DNA from: DASREM01 sp035652095
GTDB lineage: Bacteria; Acidobacteriota; Terriglobia; Terriglobales; Acidobacteriaceae
Length of the DNA stretch: 64,000 nt
NCBI GenBank assembly: GCA_035652095.1
Contig: DASREM010000013.1
Location: 1 to 64,000 of the forward strand
Direction: 5' to 3'
Both the position numbers and the translations under genes were made by a program. Below the pieces are notes generated by a model. It worked only from the letters and a program-made list of their open reading frames with translations, ran no database searches and had not been told where the DNA came from. Below are positions 24,552-32,718 of the stretch, in pieces (within the stretch, counting starts at the first letter, position 1; every line of letters begins with the position of its first letter).

Positions 24552-25169
24552 ATGAATGAACTGACTGCATTTGTTCTGGCGGGCGGGAAAAGCACTCGCA
24601 TGGGACAGGACAAAGCACTACTGGAACTCGACGGCGAGACGCTGCTGGTTCGCGTTCTAAAGCTGGCAAGGTTGGTGGCCCCGCAGGTTCGAATTATCGG
24701 GGATGCCAAAAGGTTTGCGCCTTGGGGGGATGTGGTGGAGGACATCTACCCTGAGCACGGGCCTCTGGGGGGAATTCATGCAGCGCTGACTGGAACCCGG
24801 ACGGACCTGAATCTCGTCTTGCCGGTTGATATGCCTTTTCTGGATCGGGCCTTTCTGGAATTTCTTATCCAGAAAGCGGCGGCGGGCTCGGCGGTGGTGA
24901 CCGTGCCTCGAGCTGGTGGACGCCTGCACCCGCTTTGCGCAACCTATCGCAAAAGTTTTGCCGAAATCGCAAAACGCTCACTTGAGTCGGACCGCAATCG
25001 AATTGACGCGCTGTTTGATCAGGTGGAGACCCGTGTCATCGAAGAGGACGAGCTCCGGCAGCACGGATTTGCGCCGTGGTTGTTTCGCAACGTGAATACT
25101 CCGCAGGACTGGCGGGATGTGCAGGGGATGGATCCGCGAAAGCGTGGATCCACGCCGCATGTATCATAG
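24552..25169 (+). CDS. mobA: Molybdenum cofactor guanylyltransferase
   Basis: Protein of 205 aa. It transfers GMP from GTP to molybdopterin to make the guanine-dinucleotide form of the cofactor. The nucleotide-binding signature LAGGKSTRMGQDKALLEL is at residues 8-25; LPVDMPFLD carries the metal-binding aspartate, and GPLGGI and LHPLCATYRKS are family motifs. The ATG at 24552 was chosen because the conserved N-terminus follows within seven residues; upstream in-frame ATGs (24378, 24474, 24477) would add an unconserved tail. No molybdoenzyme is in the window. A GGATCC-rich 9-bp hairpin lies within the 3' end of the gene. Confidence 0.9.
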   Translation: MNELTAFVLAGGKSTRMGQDKALLELDGETLLVRVLKLARLVAPQVRIIGDAKRFAPWGDVVEDIYPEHGPLGGIHAALTGTRTDLNLVLPVDMPFLDRAFLEFLIQKAAAGSAVVTVPRAGGRLHPLCATYRKSFAEIAKRSLESDRNRIDALFDQVETRVIEEDELRQHGFAPWLFRNVNTPQDWRDVQGMDPRKRGSTPHVS

Positions 25170-25186
25170 GCCTGAGGCCGCGCTTC

Positions 25187-25954
25187 GTGTCTGCCCTGCC
25201 CAATTCGAGCCCCTACGTTGAATTCAAGGACGTAAGCAAATCCTTCGGCGATAACCACGTCTTAGACCATGTCAGCTTCGACGTCATGCCGGGCGAGACC
25301 GTCTGTATTCTGGGCCGCAGCGGAGTCGGAAAGTCGGTGTCGCTGCACCACATCATGGGTTTCTTGAAACCCGACGCGGGACGTGTCTTCGTAGCGGGCG
25401 AAGACATCACCGACTACTCCGAAATCGAGATGGAGCGCATTCGCAAGAAAGTCACCATGGTATTTCAGAATGGGGCCCTGTTCGATTCATTGACCGTCGG
25501 TGAGAATGTGGCTTTCCCACTCCGCGAACGCCGTGACCTTACCGAGGAACAGATCTTTCAGATCATTGACGGGTTGCTCGATATGGTGGGAGTCAAGGAG
25601 ATGCGAGACCTTCTACCCTCCGACCTTTCCACTGGCATGAAACGATCAGTCGCGATTGCTCGCGCTCTCTCGGCGCAGCCCGAATGCATTCTGTACGACG
25701 AGCCCACCACCATGGTGGACCCGCTCATGGCCCAATTGCTGGGAGATCTGATCAAGCGCCTGAAGATCCAACTCCACCTCACCAGCATTGTCGTGACGCA
25801 CGACATGCGTCTCGCCAAGAAGCTGGCGGACCGTGTCATCTTTCTGCACCAGGGGCAGGTCTTGTTTTTCGGTCCGTATGCGCAGATGGAAAAGTGCGGA
25901 GAACCCATCGTGCAGGAATTCCTGCAACTCGATCAGCTGACGCTGGCTGAATAG
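25187..25954 (+). CDS. ABC transporter ATPase, MlaF/Ttg2A-like
   Basis: About 255 aa from a GTG 17 bp after mobA. Walker A is GRSGVGKSVSLHHIMGF (the Lys-Ser-Val variant typical of MlaF), the signature is DLSTGMKRSVAIARAL (LSTGM instead of LSGGM), and Walker B is CILYDEPTTMVDP. MlaF energises phospholipid traffic between outer and inner membranes together with MlaE permease and MlaD. No mlaE or mlaD is adjacent, so this is an orphan ATPase or its partners lie elsewhere. The start is inferred from where similarity begins; an upstream ATG at 25076 overlaps mobA and is unlikely. Confidence 0.85.
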   Translation: MSALPNSSPYVEFKDVSKSFGDNHVLDHVSFDVMPGETVCILGRSGVGKSVSLHHIMGFLKPDAGRVFVAGEDITDYSEIEMERIRKKVTMVFQNGALFDSLTVGENVAFPLRERRDLTEEQIFQIIDGLLDMVGVKEMRDLLPSDLSTGMKRSVAIARALSAQPECILYDEPTTMVDPLMAQLLGDLIKRLKIQLHLTSIVVTHDMRLAKKLADRVIFLHQGQVLFFGPYAQMEKCGEPIVQEFLQLDQLTLAE

Positions 25955-26077
25955 CAAATCCATCACCGAGGGCGAGGGGAACACTGGATCGCACAACTCG
26001 CAACCGCTTCCACTGAAACAACCAGCCGTCACTTTTGGCGGATAATAGCCAGATTACTCAAATAAACGGAGTTCATC

Positions 26078-28465
26078 ATGACGCAACTGCATACCGATAC
26101 GCTACACGGCGTCGCCGCAGCCCATTCCCCTCTGAACCCCGATGAATTGCAGAAGATCCACGCGTACTGGCGGGCGGCCAACTATCTTTCGGTCGGACAG
26201 ATCTATCTTTACCGGAATGCGCTGTTGCGCGAGCCGCTCAAACTGGAACACATCAAGCCGCGGCTGCTCGGACACTGGGGAACTACGCCAGGACTCAACT
26301 TCATTTACGTGCACTTCAACCGCATCATCAAAAAGTATGACCTCAACGCGATTTACGTCTGCGGGCCCGGCCACGGCGGCCCCGGCATGGTTGCCAATAC
26401 TTATCTTGAAGGGACCTACTCCGAGCTGTATCCCAACGTTCAGCAGAACGAAGAGGGAATGCAGAAGCTGTTCAAGCAGTTCTCGTTTCCAGGAGGGATT
26501 CCGAGCCACGCTGCGCCGGAGACCCCAGGGTCCATTCACGAGGGCGGCGAACTTGGCTATGCCTTATCTCATGCCTGTGGAGCGGCCTTCGACAATCCTG
26601 ACCTGCTGGTTTGCTGTGTCGTCGGAGATGGCGAAGCCGAGACTGGCCCGTTGGCCACTGGTTGGCACATCAACAAGTTTCTGAATCCGGCTCGCGACGG
26701 CGCCGTGCTGCCGATCCTTCATCTCAACGGATACAAAATCGCAAATCCCACGGTTCTGGGCCGGATGAGCGACGAGAAACTGACTCAATTCTTCAGCGGT
26801 TGTGGTTGGAAACCCTATTTTGTCGAGGGAGACGATCCCGACGCTATGCATCAACTGATGGCCGGAACTCTCGACCGGATCGTGGAAGAGATTCGCGCCA
26901 TGCAAAATGACGGCGATCAATTTCCGGACCGGCCGATGATCATCCTGCGCACTCCCAAGGGATGGACCGGTCCCAAGATCGTGGACGGCAAGCCGGTCGA
27001 AGGAACATGGCGGGCGCACCAGGTGCCGGTTGCCGATCTGCAACTCAAGCCGGAGCACGTGAAAGTCCTCGAAGACTGGATGCGGAGTTACCGGCCCGAG
27101 GAGTTGTTCGATAAGAATGGCAGGTTACTGCCAGAATTGGCCGAATTGGCGCCCACGGGAGATCGCAGGATGGGTGCCAATCCGCATGCCAATGGCGGTC
27201 TGCTGTTGCGCGACCTGGTCATGCCCGACTTTCGCGATTATGCCGTAGCGGTCAAGCGCCCGGGCTCACAGTTGGCCGAGGCCACTCGCGTGATGGGCGA
27301 ATTCTTGCGCGACGTGATGAAGCTCAACCTTGACTCCAGAAATTTCCGCGTTTTCGGGCCGGATGAAACCTCCTCGAATCGCCTGGACCCCCTTTACCAG
27401 GTCACCGACAAGCTGTGGATGGAGAATATGCTGCCCGTAGACGAGCACCTGAGCCGCAACGGGCGGGTCCTCGAAATGCTGAGTGAACACATGTGCCAGG
27501 GCTGGCTCGAAGGCTACCTGCTTACGGGTCGGCACGGTTTCTTCTCCTGTTATGAAGCTTTCATCCACATCATTGACTCGATGTTCAACCAGCATGCCAA
27601 GTGGCTGAAGGTGACGCGCCATATCGAGTGGCGGCGACGGATCGCTTCGCTGAATTACTTATTGACCTCGCACGTATGGCGGCAGGACCACAACGGTTTC
27701 AGCCACCAGGACCCCGGCTTCATTGACCACGTGGTCAACAAGAAAGCGGACGTGGTTCGAGTCTACTTGCCGCCGGATGCCAATTGCCTTCTCTCGGTGG
27801 CCGATCATTGTTTGCGAAGCCGCCATTACGTGAACGTGATCGTTGCCGGCAAACAGCCTGCGTTGCAGTATCTCGACATGGATTCGGCGATCCAGCATTG
27901 CACCAACGGCATCGGCATTTGGGACTGGGCAAGCAGCGACAAAAATGCCGAGCCCGACGTGGTGATGGCATGCGCAGGGGACATTCCGACCCTGGAAACC
28001 CTGGCTGCGGTTGATTTGCTGCGCCAGAATTTCCCGGATATCAAGATTCGGGTCATCAATGTTGTCGACCTTATGACCATTCAGCCCAATGCGGAGCATC
28101 CACACGGGCTCTCCGACCAGGACTTCGATTCGCTGTTTACCGTGGATAAGCCGATCATCTTTGCTTACCACGGGTATCCCTGGCTGATTCATCGCCTGAC
28201 TTACCGGCGTCACAACCACGACAACCTGCACGTGCGCGGGTACAAGGAAGAGGGAACCACGACTACGCCGTTCGATATGACGGTGCTGAATGACGTAGAC
28301 CGGTTTCACCTGGCAGGAGACGTCGTGGACCGCGTCCCCCGCTTGCAGCGCACCGGAGCACACTTCAAGCAGGCACTTCGCAACAAACTGGTGGAACACA
28401 AGCAATACATCCGCGAGCGCGGCGAGGATATGCCGGAAATCAGCAACTGGACGTGGAACTATTGA
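26078..28465 (+). CDS. xfp: Phosphoketolase (xylulose-5-P/fructose-6-P)
   Basis: Protein of 795 aa, the normal length. This thiamine-diphosphate enzyme splits xylulose-5-phosphate or fructose-6-phosphate with phosphate into acetyl-phosphate plus glyceraldehyde-3-phosphate or erythrose-4-phosphate. Visible motifs are YVCGPGHGGPGMVANTY (residues 93-109), SIHEGGELGYALSHA, and the TPP/metal motif VVGDGEAETGPLATGWH from about residue 181. The C-terminal region includes YHGYPWLIHRLTYRR. An ACGGAG ribosome site precedes the ATG, and the upstream 120 bp are available for a promoter. The acetate kinase gene overlaps its stop codon (TGATG), so acetyl-phosphate is passed on to make acetate and ATP. Confidence 0.97.
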   Translation: MTQLHTDTLHGVAAAHSPLNPDELQKIHAYWRAANYLSVGQIYLYRNALLREPLKLEHIKPRLLGHWGTTPGLNFIYVHFNRIIKKYDLNAIYVCGPGHGGPGMVANTYLEGTYSELYPNVQQNEEGMQKLFKQFSFPGGIPSHAAPETPGSIHEGGELGYALSHACGAAFDNPDLLVCCVVGDGEAETGPLATGWHINKFLNPARDGAVLPILHLNGYKIANPTVLGRMSDEKLTQFFSGCGWKPYFVEGDDPDAMHQLMAGTLDRIVEEIRAMQNDGDQFPDRPMIILRTPKGWTGPKIVDGKPVEGTWRAHQVPVADLQLKPEHVKVLEDWMRSYRPEELFDKNGRLLPELAELAPTGDRRMGANPHANGGLLLRDLVMPDFRDYAVAVKRPGSQLAEATRVMGEFLRDVMKLNLDSRNFRVFGPDETSSNRLDPLYQVTDKLWMENMLPVDEHLSRNGRVLEMLSEHMCQGWLEGYLLTGRHGFFSCYEAFIHIIDSMFNQHAKWLKVTRHIEWRRRIASLNYLLTSHVWRQDHNGFSHQDPGFIDHVVNKKADVVRVYLPPDANCLLSVADHCLRSRHYVNVIVAGKQPALQYLDMDSAIQHCTNGIGIWDWASSDKNAEPDVVMACAGDIPTLETLAAVDLLRQNFPDIKIRVINVVDLMTIQPNAEHPHGLSDQDFDSLFTVDKPIIFAYHGYPWLIHRLTYRRHNHDNLHVRGYKEEGTTTTPFDMTVLNDVDRFHLAGDVVDRVPRLQRTGAHFKQALRNKLVEHKQYIRERGEDMPEISNWTWNY

Positions 28466-29676
28466 TGCGAGTCCTGGTCCTGAACTCCGGTTCCAGCAGC
28501 CAGAAGAGCGCGCTCTATGAACTCGGGGAGGATCTGACCGGGGATCCTCCGCCGGCGTTATGGCGAGCGGACATCGAGTGGTCTGTCCATGACGCAAAGC
28601 TTCGGGTGCAGACTTCGAATGGGGGCAGGGTCGAGCAGTCCGTTCCGGTAGGTGACCGGCAAAACGCGATTGCGCGCATGCTCGAGACGCTCTGGAACGG
28701 CCCGACAGCAGTGATTCAGAATGCCGGGAGCGTCGACATCGTTGGCCATCGGATTGTTCACGGCGGGCACAAGCTGGACGCTGCAACCGTCGTCACCCCG
28801 GAGGTTAAGGGCATCATCGCACGCGTCGCCGCGTTCGCGCCGTTGCACAATCGCGCAGAACTCGAGGGCATCGAGATAGTGGAACGGATCATTGGACCGG
28901 TGAAGCAAGTGGCGGTTTTTGACACGGGTTTTCACCGCACCTTGCCGTTGCCGGCGGCCGTCTACCCCGGGCCGTATGAGTGGTTCGAGCAGGGGATCCG
29001 GCGCTACGGGTTTCATGGCATCAATCATCAATACTGCTGTGACCGGGCGGCGCAGTTGCTGGATCGGGACCGCGGCTCAATGAAACTGGTGAGCTGTCAC
29101 TTAGGAAACGGATGTTCGCTGGCGGCCATTGATGGCGGCCGCAGCGTTGATACAACAATGGGATTCACTCCGCTCGATGGTTTGATGATGGGGACACGCT
29201 CAGGTTCGGTCGACCCCAGCATTCTGACTTACCTGATGCGCCAGGGCACGATGAGCGGCCAAGACCTGGATGACGTGTTGAACAAGAACTCCGGCCTCTT
29301 AGGTATCTCTGGAATCGCAAGCGACATGCGCGAGATCCTGGCCGCGGCGCGGGAAGGGAATGACCGCGCAAAGCTTGCCTTCGACATTTTTGTGCACCGG
29401 CTGCAAAGTGGGATGGCATCCATGGCGGCGTCGCTGGGTGGAATGGATGTATTGGTGTTCACTGCTGGAATCGGCGAGCACTCTCCTGAAGTGCGAGCCG
29501 CTTCATGTGAGCAGCTTCGCTTCCTCGGAATCGAGCTGGACCCTGATGTGAATGCTCAGTCACCTGCGGATCATGCGATCTCAACCGCAGCGTCTCGAGT
29601 CAAGGTATTGATCATCCGGGCGCAGGAGGATTGGGCGATTGCGAAGGCATGCAAGCGGCTGAGTAGCGAATCTTAA
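28465..29676 (+). CDS. ackA: Acetate kinase
   Basis: Protein of 403 aa converting acetyl-phosphate and ADP to acetate and ATP, or the reverse. Motifs include the N-terminal VLVLNSGSSSQKSALYEL, FDTGFHRTLP, RRYGFHGINHQYC, SCHLGNGCSLAAI, GFTPLDGLMMGTRSGSVDP and the C-terminal FTAGIGEHSPEVRA. MGTRSGSVDP replaces the more usual GTRSGDxDP, which is tolerated in the family as far as I know. The ATG shares one base with the phosphoketolase stop (TGATG), a clear sign of coupling. Together they form a substrate-level phosphorylation route. No phosphotransacetylase is adjacent. Confidence 0.96.
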   Translation: MRVLVLNSGSSSQKSALYELGEDLTGDPPPALWRADIEWSVHDAKLRVQTSNGGRVEQSVPVGDRQNAIARMLETLWNGPTAVIQNAGSVDIVGHRIVHGGHKLDAATVVTPEVKGIIARVAAFAPLHNRAELEGIEIVERIIGPVKQVAVFDTGFHRTLPLPAAVYPGPYEWFEQGIRRYGFHGINHQYCCDRAAQLLDRDRGSMKLVSCHLGNGCSLAAIDGGRSVDTTMGFTPLDGLMMGTRSGSVDPSILTYLMRQGTMSGQDLDDVLNKNSGLLGISGIASDMREILAAAREGNDRAKLAFDIFVHRLQSGMASMAASLGGMDVLVFTAGIGEHSPEVRAASCEQLRFLGIELDPDVNAQSPADHAISTAASRVKVLIIRAQEDWAIAKACKRLSSES

Positions 29677-29749
29677 AACCCAGAAAACGCTGAGAAAACA
29701 CAAAATTCGCCGAAGACGAACTCAGACACGCCTCAAAGCGGTGGAGCGC

Positions 29750-30394
29750 TCAGAATCCCTGCGCCACCAGTTTCTCCAGCGTGACTGCGCTCGGCGCCCC
29801 TTCCGGATGCATCATCTTCTCGACATACTTCGCAATCAGATCCGCTTCCAGATTAACGGGATCGCCCGGCTTCAGTGAGTTGAGGTTCGTCATCTCGACC
29901 GTGTGAGGAATGATGGCAATCGTGCAACGGTTGCCTTCGAGCTTGGCGACGGTCAGGCTGATTCCTTCAATGGAAATCGACCCTTTGTAGACCGTGTACT
30001 TTTCAATCTCCTGCGGAATTTCGATGTGCAGCCACCAGTTCCCCGAATCTTCGATGCGTTCCAGTGCGATGAGCTTGCCTACGCCGTCCACGTGACCCTG
30101 GACAATGTGGCCCCCGAAGCGGCCGTCCGCTTTCATCGGTAGCTCGAGATTCACCAGCGCGCCCTTCTTGATGCGCGAAAAAGATGTGCGGGCCCAGGTT
30201 TCGGGTGCGAGATCGGCGCAGAACGAGTGCGGCTTAATATCGAGCGCGGTCAAACAAACTCCACTGACCGCGATACTGTGGCCCGTGCCCAGTTCCTTCG
30301 GGGCATTCTTCGCTTCTATGGTGATGCGGCGATTTTCACCCTTTTGCGCGATGCTGGTGACACGCCCCACTTCTTCCACAATGCCTGTAAACAT
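29750..30394 (-). CDS. ribE: Riboflavin synthase, alpha subunit
   Basis: Protein of 214 aa. It dismutates two molecules of 6,7-dimethyl-8-ribityllumazine to riboflavin. It has the two homologous lumazine-binding barrels: MFTGIVEEVGRV at the start with SIAVSGVCLTA, and VQGHVDGVGKLI near residue 100 with SISIEGISLTVAKLE. The start was set at the conserved MFTGI with GGAGG 6 bp upstream, rather than 12 codons upstream. It lies 76 bp downstream of ribD on the same strand. No FMN riboswitch pattern was seen upstream. Confidence 0.96.
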   Translation of the reverse strand: MFTGIVEEVGRVTSIAQKGENRRITIEAKNAPKELGTGHSIAVSGVCLTALDIKPHSFCADLAPETWARTSFSRIKKGALVNLELPMKADGRFGGHIVQGHVDGVGKLIALERIEDSGNWWLHIEIPQEIEKYTVYKGSISIEGISLTVAKLEGNRCTIAIIPHTVEMTNLNSLKPGDPVNLEADLIAKYVEKMMHPEGAPSAVTLEKLVAQGF

Positions 30395-30470
30395 GAGACC
30401 TCCACGATAAGAACTTTCTATGATAAACACCCGGTCGACCCGGGACTGTGACCGAGCTCACCTCGAAGAT

Positions 30471-31643
30471 TCAGTGATTGCCGTAGGGATCCCGAAGGTA
30501 TCCTTCCACCGCAAAGTCCTCTCCGAAGCGATGAATCTGGAACGATTTGACGTATGCGGCATCGCTGACGCGTTTGAATCCCGGACCGGCGGCGAAGGGA
30601 ACGGATCCGGTGCCTGCGAGGATCTTCGGTGCATAGTAGAGGAACACCTTGTCCACAACGTCGGAAGCAAGCGCAGCCCAGTTGATCATCGCACCCCCTT
30701 CCACGACGACACTGGTGATCTCAAGTTCACCGAGAAGCTTGGCCACGCCGCGCATGTCCGGGCGTCCGTCGGTTGACGCGTATGGCACCTGCTCCACGCG
30801 AATGCCATGGTCCCGCAATTTTTTCTTCTTACTCTCCTCGGCAAAAGAACAAAGCACGAGTACATCGTTTTGGGCCGTTTGCACCAGGCGCGACTCCAGA
30901 GGCAAGCGCAGATGCGAGTCCACGACAACACGCAGCAGCGGGCGGCGCCGCGGCAGTCCGCTGCGGTCCGTCAGCAAGGGATCGTCGGTGGTGACAGTCC
31001 CCACCCCGACCATGATCGCGTCGTTTTCATGACGGAGTTGCTGTACGTGAGTCCGGGCTGCCTCACTGGTGATCCATCCGCCGGTGCTGCCTCCCGCACC
31101 TGGCGGCTTCGGCAGACCGGGATCGGCGGGCGGTGGCGCGATCTTGCCGTCGAGCGTCATCGCCGCTTTCAAGATAATCAGCGGAGTCCCGGTGGTGATG
31201 TACTTTGCGAAAGCCTCGTTGAGCTTACGGGCTTCCTCTTCCAGGATTCCGGTGGCGACAGTAACCCCGGCAGCGCGCAACAACTTGAACCCGTTTCCGC
31301 TCACCGCAGGGTTCGGGTCCGGCATGCATGCGACCACGCGCCGGATGCCGGCGCCGATCACCGCGTTTGCGCAGGGTGGCGTGCGGCCCTGGTGCGAGCA
31401 CGGTTCCAGATTGATATACAGAGTGCTGCCGCGTGCTTTTTCGCCGGCCTGCTCGATGGCGAGTACTTCGGCGTGTTTGCGGCCCTCGTAGGTGTGAGAC
31501 CCGGCACCGACTACATTTCCCTCGTCGTCCACCAAGGCGGCACCCACGTTTGGGTTGGGCGAGGTAAGCCCGACGCCTTGGCGGGCAAGGTCCAGTGCGT
31601 AACGAAGGAAGAACTCTTCATTCGAAGCGGGCACTAACGCCAC
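30471..31643 (-). CDS. ribD: Bifunctional riboflavin deaminase/reductase
   Basis: Protein of 390 aa catalysing two successive steps of riboflavin synthesis. The N-terminal deaminase holds the zinc site, KHAEVLAIEQ and LEPCSHQGRTPPCANAV, with SPNPNVGAALVD before it. The C-terminal NADPH-dependent reductase holds KAAMTLDGKIA, MVGVGTVTTDDPLLTDR, RVVVDSHLRLPLES and VVVEGGAMINWAAL. An insertion of about ten residues (Pro/Gly-rich, PADPGLPKPPGAGGSTG) between KIA and WITSE is longer than usual. It lies 28 bp after ftsY and 76 bp before ribE, so the three may share a transcript. Confidence 0.96.
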   Translation of the reverse strand: MALVPASNEEFFLRYALDLARQGVGLTSPNPNVGAALVDDEGNVVGAGSHTYEGRKHAEVLAIEQAGEKARGSTLYINLEPCSHQGRTPPCANAVIGAGIRRVVACMPDPNPAVSGNGFKLLRAAGVTVATGILEEEARKLNEAFAKYITTGTPLIILKAAMTLDGKIAPPPADPGLPKPPGAGGSTGGWITSEAARTHVQQLRHENDAIMVGVGTVTTDDPLLTDRSGLPRRRPLLRVVVDSHLRLPLESRLVQTAQNDVLVLCSFAEESKKKKLRDHGIRVEQVPYASTDGRPDMRGVAKLLGELEITSVVVEGGAMINWAALASDVVDKVFLYYAPKILAGTGSVPFAAGPGFKRVSDAAYVKSFQIHRFGEDFAVEGYLRDPYGNH

Positions 31644-31671
31644 TCCAAGGGTTCAAGTAATACTTGAGCAT

Positions 31672-32628
31672 TCACGAAAAGAGAGACTCTACAAAGTCCT
31701 GGGGATTGAATGGTAGAAGGTCCCCAACTTTCTCGCCAACGCCGACATAGCGGACGGGAACTCCCAGTTCGCGGGAGATGGCGACCACGACTCCGCCCTT
31801 GGCTGTGCCGTCGAGCTTGGTGAGCACGATTCCAGTCACTCCCGCACTCTGGGTGAACAGTCGAGCTTGCTGCAGCCCGTTCTGACCTGTGGTAGCGTCC
31901 ATCACCAGCAGGGTTTCGTGCGGCGCACCGGGAATGATCCGTTGCGCGGTGCGGCGCATCTTTTCCAGTTCCGCCATCAAGTTTGACTTTGTATGCAGGC
32001 GCCCCGCCGTATCTACGATCACGTAATCCGTTTTGCGGGCTGCCGCCGCTTGCAATGCGTCGAACAGCACCGCCGATGGATCTCCGCCAGCTTTGGTCTT
32101 GATGACCTCGGTTCCCGTGCGCTGGCCCCAGATATCGAGCTGTTCAATCGCGGCCGCACGAAAAGTATCGGCAGCGCATAACAGGACCGTCTTGCCACTC
32201 GAACGAAACACCTGGGACAGCTTACCGATGGTAGTGGTCTTGCCGGTTCCGTTCACCCCAACCACCACAATAACTTCAGGGGAGCCATCTACCGCTTTCA
32301 CAGGTTGCGTATTCGAGGCAGTTAGAATGTTTAGCAGCTCTTCTTTTAACAACTTCTTTAACTCATTGCCGTCCTTGATCTGCTTGCGGTCCGCTTTCTG
32401 ACGCAATTTTTCCAGCACTTCATGCGTGGTGGTGGTGCCCAGGTCGGCGCCAATCAATGTAGCTTCCAGGTCATCAAGGGTGGAGCGGTCGATCTCCTTG
32501 GTAAACGCGACGACTTCCTCAATGCGCTCGCTAAGGTTCTCCCGTGTGCGGGAGACTGCCTCCTTCATGCGCTCGAACAGGCCCGGCTTCTGTTTTTCGT
32601 CAAGACTGCCAAAAAGGGTTTGAATCAT
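31672..32628 (-). CDS. ftsY: Signal recognition particle receptor FtsY
   Basis: About 318 aa. This GTPase receives SRP-ribosome complexes at the inner membrane. A short basic/acidic N-terminal helix (KQKPGLFERMKEAVSRTREN) leads into the N domain, then the G domain with GVNGTGKTTTIGKLSQVF, the SRP-specific insertion with LLCAADTFRAAAIEQL, DTAGRLHTKSNLMAEL, and TKLDGTAKGGVVVAIS. The long acidic A domain of E. coli is absent, as in many non-enteric bacteria. The ATG at 32628 was chosen over an upstream TTG that overlaps a TATAAT box (32643-32648). The SRP RNA gene lies about 13 kb away in this window. Confidence 0.96.
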   Translation of the reverse strand: MIQTLFGSLDEKQKPGLFERMKEAVSRTRENLSERIEEVVAFTKEIDRSTLDDLEATLIGADLGTTTTHEVLEKLRQKADRKQIKDGNELKKLLKEELLNILTASNTQPVKAVDGSPEVIVVVGVNGTGKTTTIGKLSQVFRSSGKTVLLCAADTFRAAAIEQLDIWGQRTGTEVIKTKAGGDPSAVLFDALQAAAARKTDYVIVDTAGRLHTKSNLMAELEKMRRTAQRIIPGAPHETLLVMDATTGQNGLQQARLFTQSAGVTGIVLTKLDGTAKGGVVVAISRELGVPVRYVGVGEKVGDLLPFNPQDFVESLFS

Positions 32629-32718
32629 AAGAGTCCGACTCAATTATAGCGGTCAGAGCCAGGCGGGCGTCGTTGCGCGGTTCATGCGTTTGAGGATCGG
32701 TGGGGTTCTGTACTCGGA

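Noticed and set aside
25130..25152. GGATCC-containing hairpin at the mobA 3' end
   Set aside because: Within the mobA coding region and not followed by a T-run, so not supported as a terminator.
27659..28786. Minus-strand frame of 375 codons opposite xfp and ackA
   Set aside because: Antisense shadow of strongly conserved enzyme genes; no start signal or family features.
19454..30462. Two CRP-like boxes (TGTGA-N6-TCACA type): GGTGA-CCAATG-TCACA at 19454-19469 upstream of the cytochrome c gene, and TGTGA-CCGAGC-TCACC at 30447-30462 upstream of ribE
   Set aside because: Each matches 9 of 10 consensus bases, but about two such matches are expected by chance in 64 kb of random sequence (64000 x 31 / 4^10), so neither is convincing alone.
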